In this document: positions 26,156 to 35,857 of the stretch, piece by piece
How the letters are laid out: the number at the start of each line of letters is the position of its first letter
Position numbering within the stretch: position 1 is the stretch's first letter
From: an uncultured Prevotella sp.
Lineage (GTDB): Bacteria > Bacteroidota > Bacteroidia > Bacteroidales > Bacteroidaceae
Assembly: GCA_900768785.1 (NCBI GenBank)
Contig: CAAGEG010000034.1
Span: 1-54,817, forward strand
Reading direction: 5' to 3'
Length of the DNA: 54,817 nucleotides
The notes under the pieces: model-generated
Database searches by the model: none
What the model saw: the letters and a program-made list of their open reading frames with translations, nothing else
Told to the model about the DNA's origin: nothing
Translations under genes and position numbers: made by a program

Positions 26156-28519
26156 TTATTTAGCTTTTTCTTTTGGAGCGGTTACAACCACAGTATTTGA
26201 ATTTGTTGTGACACGTCCATCTTTATATCTGATTCTTACAAAATACTCTGCAGTTTCGCCCGGTGAAAGGAGATTGTCTTGGAATGTCAGAGCATCGGAG
26301 CTGACAGACATTAAGAATTTATGACGTTTGTCTTTAGGTCCTTTTCTGTAAACACAGAAATACCACTCGCCTTTGTATGGAAGATTTTTGTCTGTTTCCC
26401 ACACAATTTTTGTTTTCTTGTTTTTTTCATCATATAAGCCTATCAACTTGATTTTCCACTCAAATTTGCGCTCGCCTTCAAAACGCTTTGAATATACCAA
26501 ACTTAATCCGCTTGAAATGCCTGCATAAGTAAACGACTCCATTGCATACTCGTATCTGTTACGGCGAACATATTCCGGTAAGTCCGTTACGTTCAGCATA
26601 TTGCCGGCTTGGCGGATTGAATCTGCATTATAAATACCTATCGTTTTCCATTCTTTTGAGTTGGCAAGACGTCGCATTAACACATGGTGAGATATTTGCT
26701 GCTCATTGCTGCAAACCCATCTCATATTTATTCCTTTTACTTGGTCAACCCATAATGTGTCGATATGCGGAGCGTCGGGCTTTATCATGCTTGGACGTAA
26801 CACTTGCAACGGTGCTGTGTATTCTCCTTCGTTTGTAGCATAGTCAATAGCACGAACTTTATAATAAATGTATTTTTGGTTTACATCTACCGCAAGCGTA
26901 TCAACAAATGTTGTATCTCTCAACAATGAACCGCCGGGTATTGAACGCAACATAAATTCGTGTGTGGTGTCGTTCGCAAATGCCAGTTCATAATAATCAA
27001 CGTCTGTTGACGGGGCTTCCCAAGATAATTTTACCGTACCGGCTTGGTTGTCAAGTATTTCATAGCGGAAATTTGCCGGGGCTTCCGGTGCCTTTAAGTC
27101 TGTGATACGCAAAATATGCGTCATTGAATAACTTACATTTTGAATCGAGTCGTAAGCCGCTACTGCAACTTGGCTTGTGCTGAGATTTGACACATTTACA
27201 GTGCAAATGGTGTCGTTAACAGGAATCAAATCCGGTGTCAATTCCACCCATGTGGCTTTGCTATCATCGCGAAAGCGTTTATAGTAAAGAATTTTGTATC
27301 CGATAAAGTCCTGTTCGATAGTGTCTTTGCTAAAATGGAAATCGGCAAATATATCTGTAGATGGGTCATCTGGATTTCTTCGGTCTATAACAATCAATTT
27401 CAACTTTGGTGGGCGAGGTGCCTCCAAGTCGGGCATTGAAGCAACATGGTAGTTTTTTGCCGCAACCAAGTCACCATAAACGTCATAGCCCGAGATGCGG
27501 TATTCATAAGTACCCGGACGCACATTGTCGTTGATAAAATTGTCTAATTTTTCGTCATATAAATCACGCATCATAATGTAAGGATTGTCGTTGACCTTCG
27601 TCCAATTCTTTTCGCCCATTGCACGGCGATGGATATCAAACGATGAGAATCGCTCCGTGTGTTCCCACCAGATACGCAACTGATTGATACCCACAACGGA
27701 ATCACCCATAACAGCTTCATACGGTTCCGGAACGTAAGGCTTATTTTCGATTTCATCTATATATCCAACTCGGAATACTAAATTCTTAGTAGAATCAAAC
27801 TCTGCCGGACGAACTATATAGCGATATCTTGCCATTTTGTGGACATTCTTGTCAACGAAACGCATCGCCAAATTTTCCGCAATATCCTTTCGCCACTCGC
27901 TTGCCAATACAGCCATACCGAACCTGAATTGCTGGTCGTTATAGACGTCGAGCAATGCCCCCATTTCTCCGGTGCCGTGTCGAGACTGGTCTTGGGTAAA
28001 ACCGCCCTCACTATAAAGTGTACCCATAGCAATAGCAGCCAGTGAATCGCTTTCCGGATATAATGTTCTCCACTGCTCTAATGAGGCAGGTTTCAGGCGC
28101 AAGGCAAGCGTGTCCATGTGCACATTGTTCTGCTTTTTGCCGTCGGGGAGTGTGTAGCGATAGATGTTAACACCCACAGCGTTAAGATACTGCCAACTAA
28201 CATAGTCTTCCGGTGCCCAACGGAGAACAATACTGTCGCCGTATGTGCGGGCAAGAAGATGAATTTTGCTTTCGTAATCGCGTGGCGTTCCTTCCCTACG
28301 GAATAATCCTGCTGTGTCACGCACTTCTCCGGGCAGATAATCACGAGTGCCTGCTTGCTGACTTACATTCAGAGTGTCTTCAGCATTTACTTCCTCGATA
28401 TCCGCGGAGTCCATAGCACCTACCGCATTGCCGTCTAAAACTTCAGCCTTGTGCGATGTGGCAGAAGCCGCCAAAATGCTCGCAATAAATAAGAATAATA
28501 TATTTCTACTTGTTTTCAT
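26156..28519 (-). CDS. exported fibronectin type III repeat protein
   Basis: 787 aa with a signal peptide ending near ASAATS (residue 22). At least three fibronectin-III-like modules are visible: PEAPANFRYEILDN followed by KLSWEAPSTDVDYYEL, PDAPHIDTLWVDQVKG followed by MRWVCSNEQQ, and the C-terminal KIKLIGLYDEKNKK region; an earlier ARTYGDSIVLRWAPED segment is similar. There is no lipobox and no T9SS tail. 20 bp separate it from the giant gene upstream. Likely an adhesive or scaffolding surface protein. Confidence 0.85.
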   Translation of the reverse strand: MKTSRNILFLFIASILAASATSHKAEVLDGNAVGAMDSADIEEVNAEDTLNVSQQAGTRDYLPGEVRDTAGLFRREGTPRDYESKIHLLARTYGDSIVLRWAPEDYVSWQYLNAVGVNIYRYTLPDGKKQNNVHMDTLALRLKPASLEQWRTLYPESDSLAAIAMGTLYSEGGFTQDQSRHGTGEMGALLDVYNDQQFRFGMAVLASEWRKDIAENLAMRFVDKNVHKMARYRYIVRPAEFDSTKNLVFRVGYIDEIENKPYVPEPYEAVMGDSVVGINQLRIWWEHTERFSSFDIHRRAMGEKNWTKVNDNPYIMMRDLYDEKLDNFINDNVRPGTYEYRISGYDVYGDLVAAKNYHVASMPDLEAPRPPKLKLIVIDRRNPDDPSTDIFADFHFSKDTIEQDFIGYKILYYKRFRDDSKATWVELTPDLIPVNDTICTVNVSNLSTSQVAVAAYDSIQNVSYSMTHILRITDLKAPEAPANFRYEILDNQAGTVKLSWEAPSTDVDYYELAFANDTTHEFMLRSIPGGSLLRDTTFVDTLAVDVNQKYIYYKVRAIDYATNEGEYTAPLQVLRPSMIKPDAPHIDTLWVDQVKGINMRWVCSNEQQISHHVLMRRLANSKEWKTIGIYNADSIRQAGNMLNVTDLPEYVRRNRYEYAMESFTYAGISSGLSLVYSKRFEGERKFEWKIKLIGLYDEKNKKTKIVWETDKNLPYKGEWYFCVYRKGPKDKRHKFLMSVSSDALTFQDNLLSPGETAEYFVRIRYKDGRVTTNSNTVVVTAPKEKAK

Positions 28520-28539
28520 ATCTTGTATCGTTGGTGTTC

Positions 28540-31500
28540 TTAAAAATTCTTATGAAAATATTCGTTCACATTTCCTGTGTTTTTCAACACTTTCGACGGG
28601 TTGTCGATTGTATAGGTGTTACTTTGTTTGCGAGGACCCTTATTCAAGAGAAGATTCTCTGAAACGGTGTATTCAGCTTTCTTGAAATTATAGGAATTCA
28701 CGCGGAATGATGTGACTTTAATCTGTGTGATATTGTCCCATTTTGGTACAAAGTCGATGTAAGTGCCTTTGGTGCCATAGGTGTAACAACCGCTACTGTT
28801 TTTCCCGGTAATCACTTGATTATAGTTTATATCAACAAGGTTGGCTCGAGGAGAGTTACCAACAAGACCCAACAGAATGTCTTCACATCGTTCCTCTTGA
28901 GGACGGCTCCAGTCGGGGATATCATCAAACTGACCCCACATAGTAACCCTGGTGCGAGCACCGGAATTTTTGAATTGAGAGCCCCAAAGAATACCTAATT
29001 GATAATACGGCACTTCGATGCGAACATCAGGATTAAGCTTTGAGCATGCCGTAATATACACACCGGTATTCGCCAACATATAAGTTTCAACATAGTTTGC
29101 AGTAGTAGTGGAGAAGTTTCTTGAACCCGCACCCATTACTTGTTGCAATTCTTTACGGAATTTGGAGTCAAATTCATCGACAGCGTCATAAACGGCATAT
29201 ATGTCTTGAATAAGATAACTTGCACGCTCGTCGTCGTTTGCACCGTTGATATTTAACTTATAAGCACGCTCACGTCCGCCAAATGCATAGTTGTATTTGG
29301 CATCTTCCATAACCGGCAGAGGATACATGCAATCGTTTTTCCATTGGGCGCGATTATAAATCGACATCGATTTCACCTTTTGATAATCTCTCATACTGCC
29401 CAAATCGGCGTTGTACCTACCTTCGTAAACACCACCGCGGTCGTAATAGATGAGCGACTGTGAGGTGGTGGCATTAACAGCCAATCGTTTGTTCGACAGA
29501 GTCCAACCGCCAACGAGTCCGTAGTTACTCATATAAGTAATGTAGGTGTACGGGTCTTGATAACGCAGCGGATTGACGCCGTCTTTCGCCATATACTTTT
29601 TATAATATGAGAGTTCGCGACCCGATACTGTCGGTTCGGGTGTGTTTATCCTGTAAGAATCTAAGCGAATGCTAACGAATGGAACCTCATAGTCTGCAGA
29701 TAAAACTCTACGACCTATTTTATATCCCGTATGGTAATATCCATTAACCGCCTCACACTCTATATTGGCAATATTAGTGGTGTCGGTAATAATCACGGTT
29801 TTTTCTTTCCTCTTCAATACCGCTTTTCTTCCTGACAAATCCCACTCTGCCACTATTTTCGTTTCGGTGCGTGAAGTATAATAATTGAGTTGCAGACGAT
29901 AATCATCGCCAATATACACATTATTATCGAAACGACCTCCACTTACTATCAGATTGCATGTGCTGTCAGACACGACCCAACTTGCATCTTTTTCCTCTAC
30001 TAATTGCCACTGTTCACTATTATATTTTTCCAACTTCCATCTTAATTTGCCATTTTTGAAAGTCTCTTGTGAAATGTCGGATAAGAATGCAATGTTTGGA
30101 CACTTAATATCCGAACTATATGCTTTGACAATTTTGTCCTGCTTAATTTGGTTGCAATATGACGGATATGCAATAGCCACATACTGTTGCAAATCTTCCG
30201 GACAGTCGTCCAAGGTTTCTTTCGGACCGGTACAGAAGTAATAACTCTTTTCTTGTCGCCAAGGCACGTTTTCATATTTTCTCTTGTTTTCGTTCCACTT
30301 TAATGGGTTCACTTCTTGTCCGTTTTCAATTTCTTTTGCCCACCCTATGAAAGTCATACAATAGAACTTGTTAGGATTAAGTTGTGTCATATTTATTTGA
30401 TGACGGAAACGTGATGAGCCTTTGATATTAAAACACATTACTTCGTCCGGATTGTTCAGATTTTGCTTTTCATAGCTATACTCATAAATATAAGCTACAG
30501 ATGGCATATCAAACACGAATGTGCGACTTGCCTGGGCTTTGAGGTCTTCTTTGTCGCCTTCGTAGTCTTGAGCCAAACGGTTCAATTCTGTTTCGTCGAG
30601 CACACGGAAGTGTTCACGGATAGGTGCTTCGGTGTTAATATATGGAGTGATGTAAAAATTAGGATTGATGGCATTTTCTTTATTCCACCCTTTTGCCTGT
30701 ATCGTATCACCCATTGAGCAATCACCAAAGAGTTTGAAATTGTCAAGTGCATTGCCATAGAAAAGATCGCAACGGTTGCCACATTCAAATTCAAACTTTC
30801 TGTTAATCTTGACAAGTCCTGCCAGTAGATTCAATTTCACACGAGCCTCTCCGGTAAAGTATGACGGATTAGGAAGTCCCATTCTAAGCACACCACCAAT
30901 ACCGGCATCTATGATGTCAAACTTTTTGTCCCAGAATCCGAGGTTGATGTGTATTCCAAACTTGGCATATAAATATGCATACAACTGACCTTCGGCATAC
31001 CAGCCTTTGTATCCGGGGGTGCGAGGAATATTCATACACGGTATGTTACCTATATTGCGAACACTTACATCAAATCCTGCTAATGCACCAATACTTCCAT
31101 AGAACAATCCGAGGTCCACATCAATGTATCCCCATGCGGAAGCACCCATCATAACACCGCCATAGACTTCTGCCTGGAAGTTTTTGAGTGCGGCAGTGCG
31201 GGCACTGTTTGCCTTGCTTATATCTGCACTTTCAACACCACTACCCTTTGTGGAGCCGTCGAGGAAATTGCGAATCTTGTCAGGAATAGGCGGCAACTCA
31301 CCGTTGCCCGGCAATTCGTTGCCTATGCAAAGATATGCGTTAGCACCAATGTTGACACTCACAATATTGGTTTTTATATCCACTAATACGAATTTGCATC
31401 GTTTGTCTTCGTCAGGCTCACCCAAATAGATATGCCATTTGACTTTGTCGAGCTTCTTTCCGTCCTTCTTCATCGTGACGCGGAAATCCAGGGAGAGAGA

Positions 31501-34500
31501 CGCTTCGCCAACCTTAGGTTCTTCGGGGGTTTTAGCATTGGTTTCTTCATCGGCTTTTGGGGTCGATTGGTCGTCGAATGCCTCTTGCAATCCTCCTGTT
31601 GCATCGCTTACAGGTTCCTCCATATTCGGGTTGAGGTCGTGCTGCAGGTGAACCAAATCTGCAGACAAAGCAGTCATTTTATCACTGATTCCGCCAACAT
31701 TATCGGCTTTAGCATCTACAGTGATGTTGAGTGCAAAATATTTGTCCATATCATCTTCTTGATAAACAATAGTTGCTTTAGAGTTAATCATATCCGATAC
31801 GGCAGACAAGGTACCTGTGAGCATAAACGTGGTTAGGCGGTTAGATTCCCTGTCGTAAACAACAGTCATTTCAAAATTGCCACCCATCAGTTCTTTTCCT
31901 CCCGATGAGGCAATTCCCAATCCTGCTACCACGCCAATGATGCCTTTTTGCGGTTCAACTTCCGTTTCAGACTTGCGGATACAGTTGAAATAGAATCCGG
32001 CAGAGATATCCGTGATAGCAACAGGTGGAATTTGAATGCCTGCAGCACTGCCTAACGAAGCATAAAAATAGCCCCACTTATAATCTTCACGTTTGAAATA
32101 TCCGCCCGTTGCTTTAGCGGTAAAGAGGTCGCCGGTCATGGTGAAAGAGAGCGTACCCTTGTAGCCTTTTCCATATTTGGCATCATCACTTGCTTCCAAA
32201 TCGCCGGTCAACGTCATTCCTTCAAAAGAAGTATTTACTGACGCTTTATCAAACTTGGTACTTTCGTATTTAAAGGAGATTTTTGAGAAATCGAAATCCT
32301 TAACTACGTTCGTCACACCGCTCAAACGGGCACTGATTGTAATTCCGGCTTGGGCACTGATGTCAAGTTCTTCGAGAAGTTTTACTCCGCCTACTATCGA
32401 CATTGACAACAAGTCGTTTTTGAAGTCAAAGTCGTATTTTTCAATAGAAAAATTAAACGGACCCAGTTTCTTTTCCATTGAAGCCAACGACCACTCTCCG
32501 GTGCTGAAATAGAATTGTTTCTTGATTTCAAATTCTTTCCCATTATAGATGGTTGTAAGCTTTTTCTTAGTGTCGGTCGCAGTTTGTAATTTTTTGATAT
32601 CATCAAACTGAGATTCCCACACCGGGCAGTTGGCAAGACGCATTTTTGAGAAATGGATATCCGGAAGTTCAAATGGAAGCGGCAAATTCTTCATCTTATT
32701 CTTCATGGCGTCTCCACCGATGCTTAGGTCGCCGGTAAGGAGCAATTCTACGCGAGTTTTCAATTCTTCCTTTTCCGGAACTGCCTCAACGAGCATATAA
32801 CTTAATTGTTTGTCGAATTCGGCGGTTGCAAGCAGGAAGTCCAGTTTTAAGTCGTCCACTTGCTGCACTTTGAAAACGTAGGCATAGTTTCCTGCCAAAC
32901 TGTTCTTCAAGTTGTTTACTTTTAGGATTTGGCAAGCATAACCTAACTTTCCGTCAAGCAGCGGAACATCGAACTTTCCACTGAAACCACATTCATTGAA
33001 GTCGTTTTGGATGAATGTGGCATGCACCTTATCCAAAGAGAAAGCCCAACCGCCGGCTTTTCCTGTTTTGGCAGAAAGGATATCGTTAGCCTCGATTTCG
33101 AGTGTAACGCCGGAATCGTCAAAGAACATATTTTTTGTGGAAATTTCAAGCCGTTTGTCGCCCGAAGTTCCAAATTCCAACGATTTGGGCATTTTAACGC
33201 CTATTTGTTTGATATATAGTCCCTGCCAAGTGTTTATCTGTCCGGCAATCAGGGTTCTCGATTTGTCGTACTTATTTGGGAATTTACCCATGTTAGCCGA
33301 ATTGCGATAAATAGAGTGGTCATACACAATGTTTTGTGCTGTGAATGTCCATCCGGGGAGGTCTTCTGCTTGGAATGGGTCAATTGATATATTAACAATC
33401 CAGTCGTCCCAATTTGCGATGTCGGTCTTGATGTTAAACACAGGACATTCTTCTTGTGCCACTCCATCGATGTCTTTCTTCAATCCCGGGATTTTCATAT
33501 CCACGTCAACACCCAAAAGTTCAAACTTATCGGCATGCCATGAAACATAGCAACCATCTGTTGGGTTAATCACGTCTTTAGGTGCTTTGAACGTACATTC
33601 AAAATCAGAATCCGGGTCGGTCAAGGTTAAGTTTGACAACAATGCAAGAGTCCCCGACTCGGGCAAGATTCTATCAGGAGAAATACAAATGCGTGGAGCA
33701 CCGAATACCAATATCTGGTCTTGCAGAACATCGCAATCGGGCAAGACAAATTCCCCGATAAGGTCCATTGTGGCATGGGTCGCCGCAAATTTCATAGTCG
33801 TAACTTGCACATTCACCGGGCTTTTATCAGTAATAGACTCCGGCAAGGCTATCGGCATGTAAAGTTCGTCAATATTCTGTTCCCCTATTGCGTTCCAGAC
33901 GTTTTGACCCACAACGACGTATTCATAATATTTGCTAAGGTCTATTTTTCCCGCAAGGCTTTTAACTCCGTCTATTGCAGCGGATTGAAGTTGGTCTGCA
34001 TACGGTATTCCCGTGTCGGATATCAAGTTGTCTAAACCACTATCACTGAATAGATCTTCAACAATATCGTTGTTGCTTTTCGGGTCGTTTGAATAAGATT
34101 TTGCAGTACCATCAATGACAACTAAATCTGTATTTATTTTTAAGTCATCAAACTTGACACAAACCATAACCTTTGTACCGAGTGGATTCCACTCGACTTT
34201 GCCTTTTCCTTCCCATGTGTCGGCTTTCTTGCCTTCCTTGATTTCGTCTATCGTCAATTGGTATTGACCTATGGCAATAGTTTTTCCTTTGAGGTCTTCA
34301 GCTTTGGCTTTTGTTGGTGTCTCATTATCTATCTCCACCATGTTTGCACATTGGAAATATTTTTTTGAAAGACCTTCCACCAACGCAAAATCTACAACAT
34401 TAATAGAATCCTGATGGAAAACAATGGAATCGCAGTTTGTACAAATTGGTTTGATGCGGAGTACAAGATAATCTTTTTCCGCTACTTTATCTTTAATCTT

Positions 34501-34695
34501 ATCCCAGAAGATAGTGTCGCATAATTCTTCCGTTTCTTTAACTACTCTTGAATAAATAGGTTCGGTTTCAAGAGCGGCAAGTTTGTCGATAGTGTTTTTA
34601 CCGTTAAACAATTGTACCTCATAGTTGAAGTTCAGTGTATCAGCATTCGTACCTCTACCACCAAGGTTCATCACTTCACGCCATTGAACATTCAT
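28540..34695 (-). CDS. giant beta-rich surface protein, probably the 3' part of a frameshifted gene
   Basis: 2,051 aa from the ATG at 34695, with no signal peptide of its own. The frame stays open upstream to 34830 without a start codon, and these 45 codons (PVTLWGRDSIKANIDTTALY and on) look like real protein. The preceding gene has a signal peptide and overlaps this extension, so the two were probably one gene of about 2,440 codons; a -1 shift in 34803-34833 joins them. The body is rich in beta-prone repeats, with long stretches of alternating residues, a glycine-rich barrel-like zone around 1,200-1,330, and many cysteines in the first 150 residues. I recall large Bacteroidota proteins with a so-called TANFOR N-terminal domain that look like this; that family link is from memory. 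Confidence 0.8.
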   Translation of the reverse strand: MNVQWREVMNLGGRGTNADTLNFNYEVQLFNGKNTIDKLAALETEPIYSRVVKETEELCDTIFWDKIKDKVAEKDYLVLRIKPICTNCDSIVFHQDSINVVDFALVEGLSKKYFQCANMVEIDNETPTKAKAEDLKGKTIAIGQYQLTIDEIKEGKKADTWEGKGKVEWNPLGTKVMVCVKFDDLKINTDLVVIDGTAKSYSNDPKSNNDIVEDLFSDSGLDNLISDTGIPYADQLQSAAIDGVKSLAGKIDLSKYYEYVVVGQNVWNAIGEQNIDELYMPIALPESITDKSPVNVQVTTMKFAATHATMDLIGEFVLPDCDVLQDQILVFGAPRICISPDRILPESGTLALLSNLTLTDPDSDFECTFKAPKDVINPTDGCYVSWHADKFELLGVDVDMKIPGLKKDIDGVAQEECPVFNIKTDIANWDDWIVNISIDPFQAEDLPGWTFTAQNIVYDHSIYRNSANMGKFPNKYDKSRTLIAGQINTWQGLYIKQIGVKMPKSLEFGTSGDKRLEISTKNMFFDDSGVTLEIEANDILSAKTGKAGGWAFSLDKVHATFIQNDFNECGFSGKFDVPLLDGKLGYACQILKVNNLKNSLAGNYAYVFKVQQVDDLKLDFLLATAEFDKQLSYMLVEAVPEKEELKTRVELLLTGDLSIGGDAMKNKMKNLPLPFELPDIHFSKMRLANCPVWESQFDDIKKLQTATDTKKKLTTIYNGKEFEIKKQFYFSTGEWSLASMEKKLGPFNFSIEKYDFDFKNDLLSMSIVGGVKLLEELDISAQAGITISARLSGVTNVVKDFDFSKISFKYESTKFDKASVNTSFEGMTLTGDLEASDDAKYGKGYKGTLSFTMTGDLFTAKATGGYFKREDYKWGYFYASLGSAAGIQIPPVAITDISAGFYFNCIRKSETEVEPQKGIIGVVAGLGIASSGGKELMGGNFEMTVVYDRESNRLTTFMLTGTLSAVSDMINSKATIVYQEDDMDKYFALNITVDAKADNVGGISDKMTALSADLVHLQHDLNPNMEEPVSDATGGLQEAFDDQSTPKADEETNAKTPEEPKVGEASLSLDFRVTMKKDGKKLDKVKWHIYLGEPDEDKRCKFVLVDIKTNIVSVNIGANAYLCIGNELPGNGELPPIPDKIRNFLDGSTKGSGVESADISKANSARTAALKNFQAEVYGGVMMGASAWGYIDVDLGLFYGSIGALAGFDVSVRNIGNIPCMNIPRTPGYKGWYAEGQLYAYLYAKFGIHINLGFWDKKFDIIDAGIGGVLRMGLPNPSYFTGEARVKLNLLAGLVKINRKFEFECGNRCDLFYGNALDNFKLFGDCSMGDTIQAKGWNKENAINPNFYITPYINTEAPIREHFRVLDETELNRLAQDYEGDKEDLKAQASRTFVFDMPSVAYIYEYSYEKQNLNNPDEVMCFNIKGSSRFRHQINMTQLNPNKFYCMTFIGWAKEIENGQEVNPLKWNENKRKYENVPWRQEKSYYFCTGPKETLDDCPEDLQQYVAIAYPSYCNQIKQDKIVKAYSSDIKCPNIAFLSDISQETFKNGKLRWKLEKYNSEQWQLVEEKDASWVVSDSTCNLIVSGGRFDNNVYIGDDYRLQLNYYTSRTETKIVAEWDLSGRKAVLKRKEKTVIITDTTNIANIECEAVNGYYHTGYKIGRRVLSADYEVPFVSIRLDSYRINTPEPTVSGRELSYYKKYMAKDGVNPLRYQDPYTYITYMSNYGLVGGWTLSNKRLAVNATTSQSLIYYDRGGVYEGRYNADLGSMRDYQKVKSMSIYNRAQWKNDCMYPLPVMEDAKYNYAFGGRERAYKLNINGANDDERASYLIQDIYAVYDAVDEFDSKFRKELQQVMGAGSRNFSTTTANYVETYMLANTGVYITACSKLNPDVRIEVPYYQLGILWGSQFKNSGARTRVTMWGQFDDIPDWSRPQEERCEDILLGLVGNSPRANLVDINYNQVITGKNSSGCYTYGTKGTYIDFVPKWDNITQIKVTSFRVNSYNFKKAEYTVSENLLLNKGPRKQSNTYTIDNPSKVLKNTGNVNEYFHKNF

Positions 34696-34799
34696 GTCAC
34701 TTCTTAGGAATGTTTTGCGTGCCGCTAATTCACTGAATGTAGGAGTTGTAATTTTCGGGTTGCGGAAATTATAGAGTGCAGTCGTATCAATATTGGCTT

Positions 34800-35846
34800 T
34801 TATTGAATCCCTTCCCCAAAGTGTAACAGGTCACTATCATCATCACCATCATCTTTATCATCTTTTTTCTTTTCTTCCACAGGTTCTTGCGGCTCGGGTT
34901 TCTCTTCACTTTTTGACGTCTTAAACTTAAATGGCAGGAACGTACTTTTGCCACTGTTCTCAAGCATTACATAAGAAAGCGGACTACCCATATTAGTTTC
35001 AGCGGTTACCTGTGCCAAGTATGTTTTATCCGCATAAAAGTTACCGGTAATCACTTGGGTTGGAATTATGCACATATTGGCGAGGAGGTTCTTTGATTGA
35101 TAAATCACAGGATTCCTATCCATAGCAACATCAGGTTGTTGACCCGGTAATAACTCTACAAATTTTATATCATAGGTATAGCTTGCAGAAGCACCACAAG
35201 CAATAGTCGGCATAGTCCAGGTAAATTGTGCGTTTAGTGGGTCAACTTGAGCAACATTATCAGTGCTCATGGCATCTACCAATGGCATTAAGAATTGAGG
35301 TGCCTGTGCTTTATAGCATATCTGAAAAGTACATGTACCGGTTTCCGGATTACTTACCACTACAGGAGATGCTAATGCAGGACTTGTCCAACGATATGCT
35401 GTCACTTTGGTGCGATACGTACCTTCCGGAAGTAATCCGAATGAACCATTTGTATAATCATCAAAAAGATTGGCAGGACATTTAATCTCACTTGCCGGAA
35501 TATGATTAAACAAATTCTTCATTTCCAATGAAGTAAGCGTATAGACGGAATTCGCTTGGATAACGAATGGATTTTTTGGTTGTCTGTTGGGAGGTGTCAT
35601 AATAGACAAGTTTGAAGACGGAATAATCTGCTCCAATTGTAGTCCCAAATACACTTGTTGAACATCGGGTGTTGTATTTGTCAGTGTAATTGTAAAATAT
35701 TTTCCCGGGTCAGACAAGTACAACAGCACTTGTGGTGGAAGCACTTGTTGTGTTGGTATCACTGTTACCAATACTTCCTGTGCAAAAGCACATATACTGC
35801 TCAATAACCAAATGGTTAGGATTGAGATTAACCTGTATTTTTTCAT
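34800..35846 (-). CDS. exported protein, likely N-terminal part of the giant gene (TANFOR-like)
   Basis: 348 aa with a signal peptide ending in CAFA (residue 22). The first mature domain (VLVTVIPTQQVLPPQVLLYL then SDPGKYFTITLTN) resembles the N-terminal domain of giant Bacteroidota surface proteins annotated as TANFOR; I hold this loosely. A second, FN3-like part follows (FTWTMPTIACGASASYTYDI). The C-terminus is a low-complexity acidic/lysine linker (EEKPEPQEPVEEKKKDDKDD and DDDSD), an odd place for a protein to end and typical of an interdomain linker. Translation stops at 34800. The giant's frame overlaps it by 31 bases, implying a frameshift. If the stop is genuine, this is a secreted stand-alone domain. 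Confidence 0.8.
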   Translation of the reverse strand: MKKYRLISILTIWLLSSICAFAQEVLVTVIPTQQVLPPQVLLYLSDPGKYFTITLTNTTPDVQQVYLGLQLEQIIPSSNLSIMTPPNRQPKNPFVIQANSVYTLTSLEMKNLFNHIPASEIKCPANLFDDYTNGSFGLLPEGTYRTKVTAYRWTSPALASPVVVSNPETGTCTFQICYKAQAPQFLMPLVDAMSTDNVAQVDPLNAQFTWTMPTIACGASASYTYDIKFVELLPGQQPDVAMDRNPVIYQSKNLLANMCIIPTQVITGNFYADKTYLAQVTAETNMGSPLSYVMLENSGKSTFLPFKFKTSKSEEKPEPQEPVEEKKKDDKDDGDDDSDLLHFGEGIQ

Positions 35847-35857
35847 ATAATAGTTCG

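Noticed and set aside
34836..34860. Run of GAT repeats near the end of the 348-aa gene as a phase-variable tract
   Set aside because: The repeat unit is 3 bp, so unit changes keep the frame. The frameshift must fall after it (34803-34833), because the giant's frame has stops throughout the GAT tract.
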